Assembly (NCBI RefSeq): GCF_905147045.1
Contig: NC_065902.1
Location: 8,997,377 to 9,061,376 of the forward strand
Source of the DNA: Nymphalis io
Taxonomy: Eukaryota; Arthropoda; Insecta; Lepidoptera; Nymphalidae
Direction of reading: 5' to 3'
Length of the DNA: 64,000 nt
A program made the position numbers and the translations under genes. The notes beneath the pieces are model-generated. The model made no database searches. It worked only from the letters and a program-made list of their open reading frames with translations, and was not told the DNA's origin. Numbering within the stretch: position 1 is the first letter of the stretch; the number at the start of each line of letters is the position of its first letter. This document shows, piece after piece, positions 13,701-23,500 of this stretch.

Positions 13701-14610
13701 AATGGGCCTTTATCGAGATGCGAGAACGTGCGATGTAAGAAGCCTATATTTGATTTCGTCTATTATGAGTTTTGTGTTGAGTACGTACCATTTATTATAT
13801 TTCATTTGGAAAATGTGAAATTATATTTTGCAATTCATATTTATGTATTAAAGATATTTTTTGTCATTTTTGGTCTAGCGGCTAGCTTATCAGGCCGCTG
13901 ATTGCAAGGTCTTGGGTTCAAACCCCGGGTCAGGCCAATAAAAAAAAATAGTATTTTTGCAGCAGCCCTGGAAGTTAGGAGTGCTTACTTGTCTAATGAG
14001 GACATCAATATGTCCATTCTTATTTATACATTATCATAAATATAATTATACGTAACAGCAGTAACTCGACGAAAGAGGGGCCCCCACAATAGAAAATTCT
14101 CCCTATTACTTTATATTGTATATTATGATCATACATATATTTAGAAAAATAATTTAATTTGTTCTGGAATAAATTATTAAAACTGAAAATAATGTTAAAT
14201 TTATTTGGAAAGTAATTAGTGGCCTCCATTTTTTTGTTGTACCGGAGCCTGCAGACTTTTAAATCCAGCCCTGAATATGCTGGTGAGTTAAATCCTCCTG
14301 TCCTCTTGAGATTTGAAGCTTGGTCGCTTCTAATAGGGTTTGAAGAACACATATGAGGCATACTCATACATTGTTCATCTAAAACAGGTATCCTCATGAT
14401 TATTTGCTTCACTGCCAAGCACTTGAACCAGAAATATTTTTTTTTAATTCAAGTTTTCTAACACCAGTATGACATTTCTGCTTTCATTTCAGAAAATTGA
14501 TCTTAATCGAAGCTACTGAAGATATTATTCTAAGCGCTGCGTTTTGTTCAAAATCTTGTGCGGAGGCATGGAAGCCGGGAAAGGCTATTCTGCATTGGAA
14601 ATTTGTTTAA
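10749..14610 (+). CDS. LRRC28: LRRC28-like leucine-rich-repeat protein
   Basis: CDS join(10749..11142, 12816..12966, 13226..13780, 14493..14610), 405 residues. Every junction keeps phase: phase 1 at GTAATC, phase 2 at GTAAGC, phase 2 at GTACGT. The first in-frame ATG is at 10749. The protein opens with a NYRGFTEFPL segment typical of LRRC28, then about five leucine-rich repeats (residues about 33-143; LxxLxLxxNxLxxLP). The first intron cuts the last clear repeat: splicing restores LSVCDNALQWLP. A C-terminal module follows, with a motif CENVRCKKPIFDFVY and, from the last exon, FCSKSC; vertebrate LRRC28 has a paired-Cys module in the same place, so metal binding is plausible but inferred. An Asn-rich run (around 13535-13560) is inserted before it. 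The biochemical role of LRRC28 is poorly known. Identification rests on domain order and several aligned segments. An AATAAA lies at 14647-14652, 37 bp after the stop. Confidence 0.82.
11948..11984. repeat. Inverted repeat (hairpin) in LRRC28-like intron 1
   Basis: GGGGGCAAACGAGC and GCTCGTTGGCCCC are near-perfect reverse complements around a short AT loop. The GC-rich arms stand out in AT-rich intron sequence. The arms could be the two ends of a deleted repeat element. Confidence 0.6.
12093..12205 (+). mobile_element. SINE family A partial copy
   Basis: It matches the family A tRNA-like region (GAACGCGTGAATCTTAACCG, then GTGGGTTCAAATCCGGGCAA and CACCACTGAATTTTCATG) and stops soon after the AATTCATCTCGT part of the body. 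It lacks the first bases of the head and the 3' half. Confidence 0.7.
13865..14010 (+). mobile_element. SINE with tRNA-like head, related to family D
   Basis: GGTCTAGCGGCTAGCTTATC followed by GGTTCAAACCCCGGG and GGCCAATAAAAA repeats the family D head and the first part of its body (AGCAGCCCTGGAAG). The ends do not pair as an acceptor stem, so it is not a tRNA gene. It lies in LRRC28-like intron 3. Confidence 0.55.
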
Positions 14611-14721
14611 TGAATAATTTATTGCTATTTTCATTTAAAATTAATTAATAAATTGTTTTATTTTTATACATATCATTTTTATTTTGCTATAGAATAAGAT
14701 TAAATGAGGATTTCTATATAC

Positions 14722-14998
14722 TATTCCACCAAGCCAACTAGGCACCTTTCAAATATGACGTCACCCACATGTGTCTGCACATGTCACTGCCTTCTCTCCT
14801 TTGAGGTTTGGAACTTATTCCACCACGCTGTTCCGATGCGGATTTGCGTCATAAGCTTATATCAATAAATAGATGTAGGTTTCCTCACGATGTTTTCCTT
14901 CACCGCCAAGCATGTAAATTATAAAATATATTAAATAAACGCAAATTGATCACTACCTGGTTTTGAATCCGCAATAATGAATACACACGCTCTAAAAG
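14722..14998 (-). mobile_element. SINE family A relic
   Basis: Diverged reverse-orientation copy: TTTGAGGTTTGGAACTTATT, CCACCACGCTGTTCC, GGTTTCCTCACGATGTTTTC and CACCGCCAAGCATG match the intact family in order. Many substitutions and indels mark it as old. Confidence 0.6.
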
Positions 14999-15159
14999 TT
15001 CAATCCTTTTTGGTTTTTTTTCAAGTTTCGAGTTGATGAAACTCACAATTATTACACCATATATAAGATATACGCATCAAAACGTTACGTAACGTAACGT
15101 TACATCGTAAGTTGGTTTTCACCAATCACGACTAAGTTACGAAGTGAGTTTACAGAATA

Positions 15160-15193
15160 TAACTAACATATATATTTCTATATATGTTAGTTA
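15160..15193. repeat. Perfect 15-bp inverted repeat with 4-nt loop
   Basis: TAACTAACATATATA at 15160-15174 is the exact reverse complement of 15179-15193. It is the strongest hairpin noticed in the intergenic region between the two converging genes. About 70 bp upstream is a palindromic run built of ACGTTACGTAACGT. Confidence 0.75.
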
Positions 15194-15540
15194 CAGAGAA
15201 GTACATAATAAGTATAACGTTTGTCGTATACTGTAACGAAAGTTTCAAATAATACGAGCGTATCAATCAGATTTTAAGATTTTATTTCTCTTATAAAAAA
15301 TAACCAGCCACCATGGAAATGTTGAAAAATAATTTATACGTGAAAATGTACTGATAGCGTCACAAGCGGGAAACCGAATCAGTCGATAAAAAAATATAAA
15401 AAAAAAATTATGCAAGGTTTGAGGTATCACAACCGAAGATAATGTTGATAGAAACATATTCCATAAACATATAATACTAACAGACGTTTACGACTTTAAT
15501 TGTAAACATTATTTAGAGGATATTTATATATATTTACACT

Positions 15541-15600
15541 GATCTCTCTCTTTCTGTCATCATTGATTTTACATACATAAGAAGAAGATAGCATGTTTTA
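15541..15600 (-). repeat. Dispersed repeat family E, copy 1
   Basis: Reverse complement of a segment shared with 60752-60868 and 62222-62356: it carries GATAGC, a TTCTT-rich run, a diverged AAATNAATGATGACAGA part and a GA-rich run. The family is not recognised. Confidence 0.55.
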
Positions 15601-17389
15601 CTAATAATTCCCTAAAACAACATTTATAACTAAAGCCGTTAATGTTTAATTGACGTTTAAACAAATTTAGTATCTTAGGCCAATTACTACAAATAGTTCT
15701 TGCGTCTCATTCATATGGATTGAGACTATTAAGCAGAATGGATGCAAATTTTGACATATATACATATCTTCATACATTACGTTAACAGTAAATCACGTAC
15801 AGACATCCTTTTCTATCAAAAATAATCTGTAATACGTTAGAATGAGACAGAAGATTCAATGTTGAATGGAAGGAGTTATTTAATTTAGAATCTCGTAAGA
15901 TATGTCGATTGGTAAAAAAAGTATTTATCAATTCTTAAAAAAAAAAAACCACAAATTTTTCATTGGACAAAGACATAGAAAAGTTTTTAAGTACTCTTTT
16001 AAAAACGCGTGGCTTTAAATATATAACAATTATTTTTAACAAATAAAAAAAAAATTATGCATTTCTAGCTTGCCTACGTTAAATAATTTATATTTAAAAA
16101 TATTACCATTCTTTGTGCCTTAGATTAATGGAACTCTCACTTACCGATAATTTAAAAAACATTCAGCGCTCCGAGGCGAAATAGTCACACGCAAATAGTA
16201 TACATCGTGTAATAAAAAAATATTTATTTTAGCAAATCCCGTTGACTCGGTTTATCGGTATAAAACATATTGTTTATATAAAATGTTTATTGCTTCATAT
16301 AAAAGGCGTTATGACCGTATAAAAATATATACCGAGACGACAATTTGCTTAAAAAAATAAATTATCTGAAGCGCGAAAAAACATCTTCGAACTGTTTAAC
16401 CTCAGATTAAATCCATTTTCAAACTAGCAAAATGGAGTATATATATGAAAATTAAAGTGCGATTCGAACTAGTGCGTTTTCAATGTGCTTTTGATTTCGC
16501 CAAATCATGCTCTATCGTCATATACGGACACTATATTTTCGTGTAACTTGATTTTGTATGTATGTACATGTATTTTCATTTATCGTCTGAACAAAACAAT
16601 GTCACATTACCAATTTGCTTATTATCGTTTTATCTGTACAAATATTGTAAGGAACACAAATACGTATCTGTGTATATTTGTCGATTTTGTTAATTGAATG
16701 TCATATGAATAAAGTAAATATTTGCGTTGACCGACCACCATATTAAGCTCAATAATGAACCACACTCATATTCATTGTTTTTTAAATACTCAAATATTAT
16801 CATATGAGATTCAACTCACGTGAGAATGCGTGTTTTTTTTGAATACACTAAATATTTGGTCGGACAACGCGATATCGTTACGCTTAAGTAAAAATTAATA
16901 ATTAGAATCTGATAATTAATTATCTAATGAATTATTTACAGAAAAAGTCACTTGTAAAATGAAAATTTGTCATTTTTATAATAAAGTTTTGTCATCCACT
17001 GATTATATTGTAGTAAACGAAACTATGGATGTTTAAGTAACAGTATCAATTATAATTCTATTTTTAAATCAGTGCGGATAAAGTAAATACAATATCATTA
17101 AACCGCGAATTCAACATCGTCCTGTACTTATAAAAATATCACATTAACAAACGCAATATTTGTTAACGTCATCAACAAATCACAAACGTGTAATAATTAG
17201 TTCGGCAAAATCGTCCAATCGCGGTTTTGCTTCGTTTTCATTTTAACTATATATATGTTATCTATATAATTATTACTTCATAAGCTATACTCCATTTTTC
17301 TAGTAATTACTTTATAATCTATTAACCTATTTCCAGAATATTCTTAACATTTCGTACTATTAGTTTCTGTCAGACTTTATATAATATGC

Positions 17390-17567
17390 TCATCGTATTA
17401 AGTAGGTCTCTTCGGCTGGTACTTCGTAGATGACACCGTTCATTTCGTATGGGCCATTGCATCTGTGAATTAAAATATATTTAGATCAAGATCATATAAA
17501 ACATTTAGACTAGATTTATCAACTAATTCAGAGAGACAAGCGTTACCGCTGGTTCAGAATGTGGATT
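17390..17567 (-). other. Candidate 3'-terminal PAN2 exons (unresolved)
   Basis: Two short segments follow good acceptors on the minus strand. Segment 17523..17567 (acceptor TTTTCTATAG) reads NPHSEPAVTLVSLN then stop, and is in phase with a donor CGG|GTGATG at 18005. Segment 17390..17462 (acceptor TTCACAG) reads CNGPYEMNGVIYEVPAEETY and three more residues before a stop, in a frame that needs a phase-2 donor; the only one in the preceding exon is CC|GTGCGT. Both look coding in composition, but neither carries exonuclease motifs. They may be alternative PAN2 ends, or chance. Confidence 0.3.
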
Positions 17568-17612
17568 CTATAGAAAATAATCGGTACTAACAAATTTAAA
17601 TTAAAAAAAAAA

Positions 17613-17911
17613 GTCGAGTTGGCCTAGTGGTTAGAACGCGTGAATCTTAACCGATAATCGTGGGTTCAAAACCTTACGAAGCACCACTGAATTTTCATGT
17701 GCTTAATTTGTGTTTATAATTCATTTCGTGCTTGAGGGTGAAGGAAAACATCGTGAGGAAACCTGCATGTGTCTAATATCACTGAAATTCTGTCACATGT
17801 GTATTCCACCAACCCGCATTGGAGCAGCGTGATGGAATAAGCTCCAAAACCTTCTCCCCAAAAAGGGAGAGGGCCTTAGCCCAGCAGTGGGACATAAACA
17901 GGCTGTTACTG
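17613..17911 (+). mobile_element. SINE family A, near full length
   Basis: It has the full order: TTGGCCTAGTGGTTAGAAC (A-box region), GTGGGTTCAAAACC (B-box region), the ATGTGCTTAATTTGTG body, AAACATCGTGAGGAAACCTG, ACCAACCCGCATTGGAGCAG, CCCAGCAGTGGGACAT and a GGCTGTTACTGG tail. It lies next to the last PAN2 exon, in its 3' UTR or last intron. Confidence 0.85.
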
Positions 17912-17971
17912 GAAATATGAAAAAATGTTAAATACTGACCCCTGATTGTTCGGCCCATACATAAGCATCGG

Positions 17972-20487
17972 CTATGAGGTTTCAGTGTCGCTAGGAAGCA
18001 TCACCCGCGAGCTCGTGTAGAAGAGGACGCACGGGGACTTCCACCAGCTGCTGAATTGAACGACTTCGTCCGGACTCACTTGGACTATGCTGGAATTGTA
18101 AACATACACACTGTTAATAACGCGATCATATCATTAGGAAAAGTAAAACTTTATGACGTCATTTTGTTATAAATATGATTTGAAGAATTAATTTGTTTTT
18201 TTGAACGCACTCATCTATAAAAACAGCAATTCTATGTTATCAATGTGGTAAATAAATTCGTTCCATTGTTTAGATAATAATATCAACTTTTTTAAGATAT
18301 CATTTACAATTATATACTTAAGCTTAATTAATTTTACCTCAAATCGTTGAACAAGAACCATTTAGCTTCGTCCTTTTTATCCGGTATCCGAACGTACGAC
18401 ACTAAATTCTTAGGATTATCTTCAACACAAACGACCACCGCGGACAGGTGGTAGTCTTGCTCCGATCTCAAGGTGACTGGTTTCTTCTTATGCTTGTTTA
18501 AATCAGGTAATCGATCCGTCGATGAATCAGTCTAGAAAAATCCATCAAAAATGTATATAATAAATTTTCAAAAGTTAATATAAAAGTTCGCATAAAAAAT
18601 ATTGCAGGTACTAATAATAATAATATGGCAGAATGTTGTAATACTTTTCATTTAGAAGGGGTAAAAAAAAAACAAAAACTAACCTTGTCATTTATGATAA
18701 CTTCGCCATCAGATTGCAGTCGGATGTGTAATTGATGCGGTAACACACAGTTGCTCTCTTGTGTTGAATTCTTTAGAGAATGACACTGCGGTGCTAATAT
18801 TGACCTACAGAATAATATTTGATTACTATTTAATAAATATATATTTATAGAATAGGAAGGCGGACGCGCATATGGGCCACCTGATGGTAAGTGGTCACCA
18901 ACGCCCTTAAACATTGGCATTGTAAGAAATGTAAACCATCGCTTACGTCACCAATGCGCCACCAACCTTGGGAACTAAGATGTTATGTCCCTTGCTCCTG
19001 TAATTATACTGGCTCAGTCACCCTTCAAACCGGAACACAACAATACCAAGTACTGCTGTTTTGCGGTAGAATATCTGATGAGTGGGTGGTACCTACCCAG
19101 ACGAACTTGCACAAAGCTCTACCACCAGTAGATATATATTATAGATTTAAAAAAAAACTTTCTGTGTTTAAGATCATATGGATCATATGGATGTAATAGT
19201 AGTGTACGGTTCGATTTCAATTTTTCTGAAGATATATACAGTTTTACACGCATTTCTGTAGACTATTATAAAAAAATAGCTAAAAAATTAGGTACTATTA
19301 GCCAGAACGTTTTACAGTAACAGCCTGTTAATGTCCCACTGCTGGGCTACGGCCTCCTCTCCCTTTTGAGGAGAAGGTTTGGAGCTTATTCCACCACGCT
19401 GCTCCAATGCGGGTTGGTAGAATACACATGTGGCATAATTTCAGTGAAATTAGACACATGCAGGTTTCCTCACGATGTTTTCCTTCACCGTCAAGCACGA
19501 GATGAATTATAATTACAAATTAAGCACATGAAAATTCAGTAGTGCTTGCCCGGGTTTGAACCCACGATCGTCAGTTAAGATTCACGCGTTCTAACCACTA
19601 GGCCATCTCGGCTTTTTACGTTTTAAATAGGTTAAATTAATTTAATAAAAATATTATTATATATTTTGAGGTAGCACAATCCACGAATCCTTATTATATA
19701 TACATATTCGAGTTTGTTTACAATATCCTTACCATAATTATATTACATTAAGAGTAATAAATTAATAAAAATGCAATCCAAGCAAATTACTTAGTAACTA
19801 TATTAAGCAGGACTTCTATTAATTAAAAAAAAAAAAAAAAACGATTACAGATTAAAAATAGACACGATGAGCGCAAGAGAATAATTCAATAAGTATTTGT
19901 TATATTGTTTTCTAGTCATATTATTAACAAAAATTGTATATTATTTTTCTATCTTTATATATTTATTAGAAAATATCTAACGAAGAACATTGTTATATGT
20001 ATATATGTAATCCACTTAACTCGAATTAGTGCAGCGCGGTGAAAAAACTTTAATATCTAAACCTTTTCCTTAAAGTAACTGCGCACGCGTGTTCGCCCCC
20101 CCCCCCCTAAACATGCGTGTGCAGCCGCGGGCAAGCAATATCAGTACATATTTTGTCATACCTCTCCGGATGTTTAAATCGACAGCCAGGTCTCGCACAG
20201 TGTAATCCATAACGACATGGCTTACTGATTCCAGCTCTCTTCGATGTTTCAGGCTAAAAATATATACAACATTGTGAGCAAAAGTAATTCCGCCTAGACG
20301 AATAATAAATCAACCGGTAAATTACCAATACAGTACTACATGGTGAAATATTTTACGAACATCTAGGTATCACGTTTTAAATATTATATACAAATACTGA
20401 TATATTTTTTTAGAATCTTCTTTCCGAACCAATTTTAGTTTTTATTTATCTAGCTAGCTGGCTAGCTATGTGTTTGTGGGCTTTTCA

Positions 20488-20559
<72 letters not shown>

Positions 20560-23500
20560 GTATAGGAAGGTGGACGAGCATGTGGGCCACCTGATGGTAA
20601 GTGGTCACCAAACGCCCTTAGACATTGGCATTGTAAGAAATGTCAACCATCGCTTATAGCCAATGCGCCACCAACCTTGGGAACTAAGATTTTATGTCCC
20701 TTGTGCCTGTAATTACACTGGCTCACTCACCCTTCAAACCGGAACACAACAATATCAAGTATTGCTGTTTTGCGGTAGAATATCTGATGAGTGGGTGGTA
20801 CCTACCCAGACGGGCTTGCACAAAGCCCTACCACCAGTAATTACGTAGACAATGTAAATATCAACCAAGAACAAATCCATAAATAAAACCAAACAGGGTT
20901 CAATAACTTTTAAATGAATTAGTTTATTAAATTACAGAAATATATTTACCATATCCTTTTGGATACCCTTCGCCCAGTAAGCCTTTTCATGTGCACTCAC
21001 ACCGCCGCAATTGATCGACAATATTGGTGGCAACCTGGAAAGTAGGATGGGATCAATTTAATGCAACAAATGTATAATTTATTTTATATTCTGTCAAGGA
21101 CGTTATCGTTTGAGTGCCAAAAAACAAACAATAGTCACTCGAATGACACGTGAAGCATTGATTTACGAATGACAAATCACATAGGAACTAGCCAATCGCC
21201 TACGAATATTTTTAAAGTTGCTCCAAAGATCTACTTTTTTTTATAGAATATGCGGACGAGCATATGGGCCACCTGATGGAAAGTGGTCGCCATCGCCCAT
21301 AGACATTGGCATTGTAAGAAATGTTAACCATCGCTAACATCACCAATGCGCCACCAACCTTGAGAACTAAGATGTTATGTCCCTTGTGTCTGTAATTACA
21401 CTGGCTCACTCACCCTTCAAAGCGGAATACAACAATACCGAGTACTGCTGTTTTGCGGTAGAATATCGGATAGTAGTATACTGACGAATGGGCGGTACCT
21501 ACCCAGACGAGCTTGCACAAAGCTCGACCACCAGCGATATCTATACACACGTTTGCCACACGAAAGGTCAGGTACACGACGATGTACGAGCACTGAGCAG
21601 TGAGCGCGCCGGCGTACCTGAGCACGCGGCCGTGCTGCGCGGTGGGCGTGAACCGCCCGCAGCGCTCGCACCAGGCGGGCGTGGTGCGGCGCGCGCACAG
21701 CGACGCGCGCACGAGCTCCGCGAACCCGCCGCGCGCCGCCGCGTACACCAGCGCGCACGCCAGCGCCGCCGACACGCGCTCCTCCTGCGGGCACGCCCGT
21801 TAGCTCGCTCTGTCACCTGAACACTTCGAACTATTTGAAGTATTTGTATCTATCGGTGGAGTACCCGATATTGGCCGATACCCGCTCGGGGGGGTCTCCG
21901 CGACGGGCGAACCGACTCTACTCTCTTTTTCCACGTTAGTACAAATATACGTTAGTAAAAATAAACACGTTAGCAAAAATAGCATATTAAGATAGCGACG
22001 ACTGTTCTTAGTTCGATTTTTTTAAGAACATTAATTTCTTACGGTTAGACGGTGTTCCCACTTCTGAGACGCGATCGCAGGCGGAGTGATGCATGAGTGT
22101 ACGATCGATGTTTTTAAAGATTATAACGCCCGAAATTTAAAAAAAAACAACAACAAAACAGTAAAAACAAAAATACAGGGTATACAGCGACCAACTCAAA
22201 AATAACACGATCAAAAGAAAACGCTCGTCATTTTCAGACTATTATATTCGTCTACACTGTTACAGGTTGCGGACATACATATCCAGTTATCGTGGGTCCC
22301 TTGCTATGACGTAATCGGTTCTAAGAACTTGTCGTTTCTCTTCGCTACAGCTCAAACGCCAATACTACATTCGCGATCCTCCTGATAATAAAAAAGCACA
22401 TTTATATTAAAACGTTATATCAATTTTAAGGATAGAATTCGCGTTTTCATTTTGTAGAGCAAGATAGTCATTTTTTATTTAGAATTAAATGTAATATTTT
22501 TTTATAATCGTGTTATTCTTAATAGGCAGCTCTGGCTCTGATTTGTGTTACTATATTTATATCAAATATATTTTTATACACTCGCTATAATTATTCCCAA
22601 AACAAATCAAGTCAAATCATGAATCGTTATCGAAATGTTTTCGACCTTATAAAGAAATTACGTTTCAATTAAATAGATAATATGCTAAAATTTTAGTTAC
22701 TATATAAAGTCAGGAAAACTTTTTCTCAGTGGCCTGACATTAGTTATTATTGTAGAGAGAAAAAAAAACAATTTTATATAAGCAATATAAATAAATTTCA
22801 TCTCACTCAAATGGGAATTTACTATTTCATAGAACATTAAACTTTTTCATAAGAAATAATAAAGTTTTATTATAATTATATAAAAATAATATTCGAGCCT
22901 GAATAGCTCCTTTGTTTACGAACCCTAGCAATGTGACAGTGGTATCCTCCAAATCCTTAGGCTGATGTCATTTCCACGTCTAACACAATATTTTCGCTCG
23001 ACGAAAGTTATTAATGGGTGTTTTACTAATTACACGAAAAAGAACAATCTTAATATTCTTTAAAAATGAAATAAAATCATTAAAATATCTAATAATTTCC
23101 ATTAAGGCCAAAAACTATTCGATCTACCCACACAAACAATCGAATCGATTTAAATTTAGAAATCGATATATACACCGTTACTTTATACCCACCCTTATTA
23201 TTTAAAAAGTATACAAACCTCTTTATTGCACTTCATGCATTTGTTGACTTGTTGCCGACCAATGGCGAATAGTTGCGATATCTCGGATTCCTCGTTATCA
23301 CCTTGCTGTTTATTCTGCACATCCTTACATTCGTTTTGAACATGATTCGTTACGGCCGTACCTGTAAAATTACAATGGTGTACCAAAAATTCGCTAACAT
23401 CTCATTAATGTACCACTGCTCATCTCCCGTTATTTATTATCTTAATCAACTCCAGCTTAGTGGACGTTTGTACCAATTCACTCAACTTTATCCCGTTCAT

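Larger units (their letters stand above)
14611..17389. other. Tail-to-tail intergenic region, no gene seen
   Basis: The 3' flank of the LRRC28-like gene (+) meets the 3' flank of PAN2 (-). It contains a degraded SINE A (14722-14998), a 15-bp-arm hairpin (15160-15193), a palindrome near 15080-15105 and one copy of repeat family E (15541-15600). I looked here for the missing PAN2 exonuclease exons on the minus strand and found none. Confidence 0.55.

Noticed and set aside
13865..13940. Possible tRNA gene
   Set aside because: A-box-like and B-box-like sequences are present but no acceptor stem forms and the sequence continues into a SINE body.
21410..21985. Five overlapping frames of 60-125 codons on both strands
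   Set aside because: They are by-products of a very GC-rich PAN2 exon and the flanking repeat; only the frame giving AWCERCGRFTP fits the gene.
22920..22955. A 36-bp candidate PAN2 microexon (reads DLEDTTVTLLGF), in phase with both neighbours
   Set aside because: Joining exon 15 directly to exon 16 aligns with human PAN2 without a gap (CNKEEERVSAALACALVY against CGSETVRASSTLLFTLSY), and the acceptor CCTAAG has a poor pyrimidine tract.
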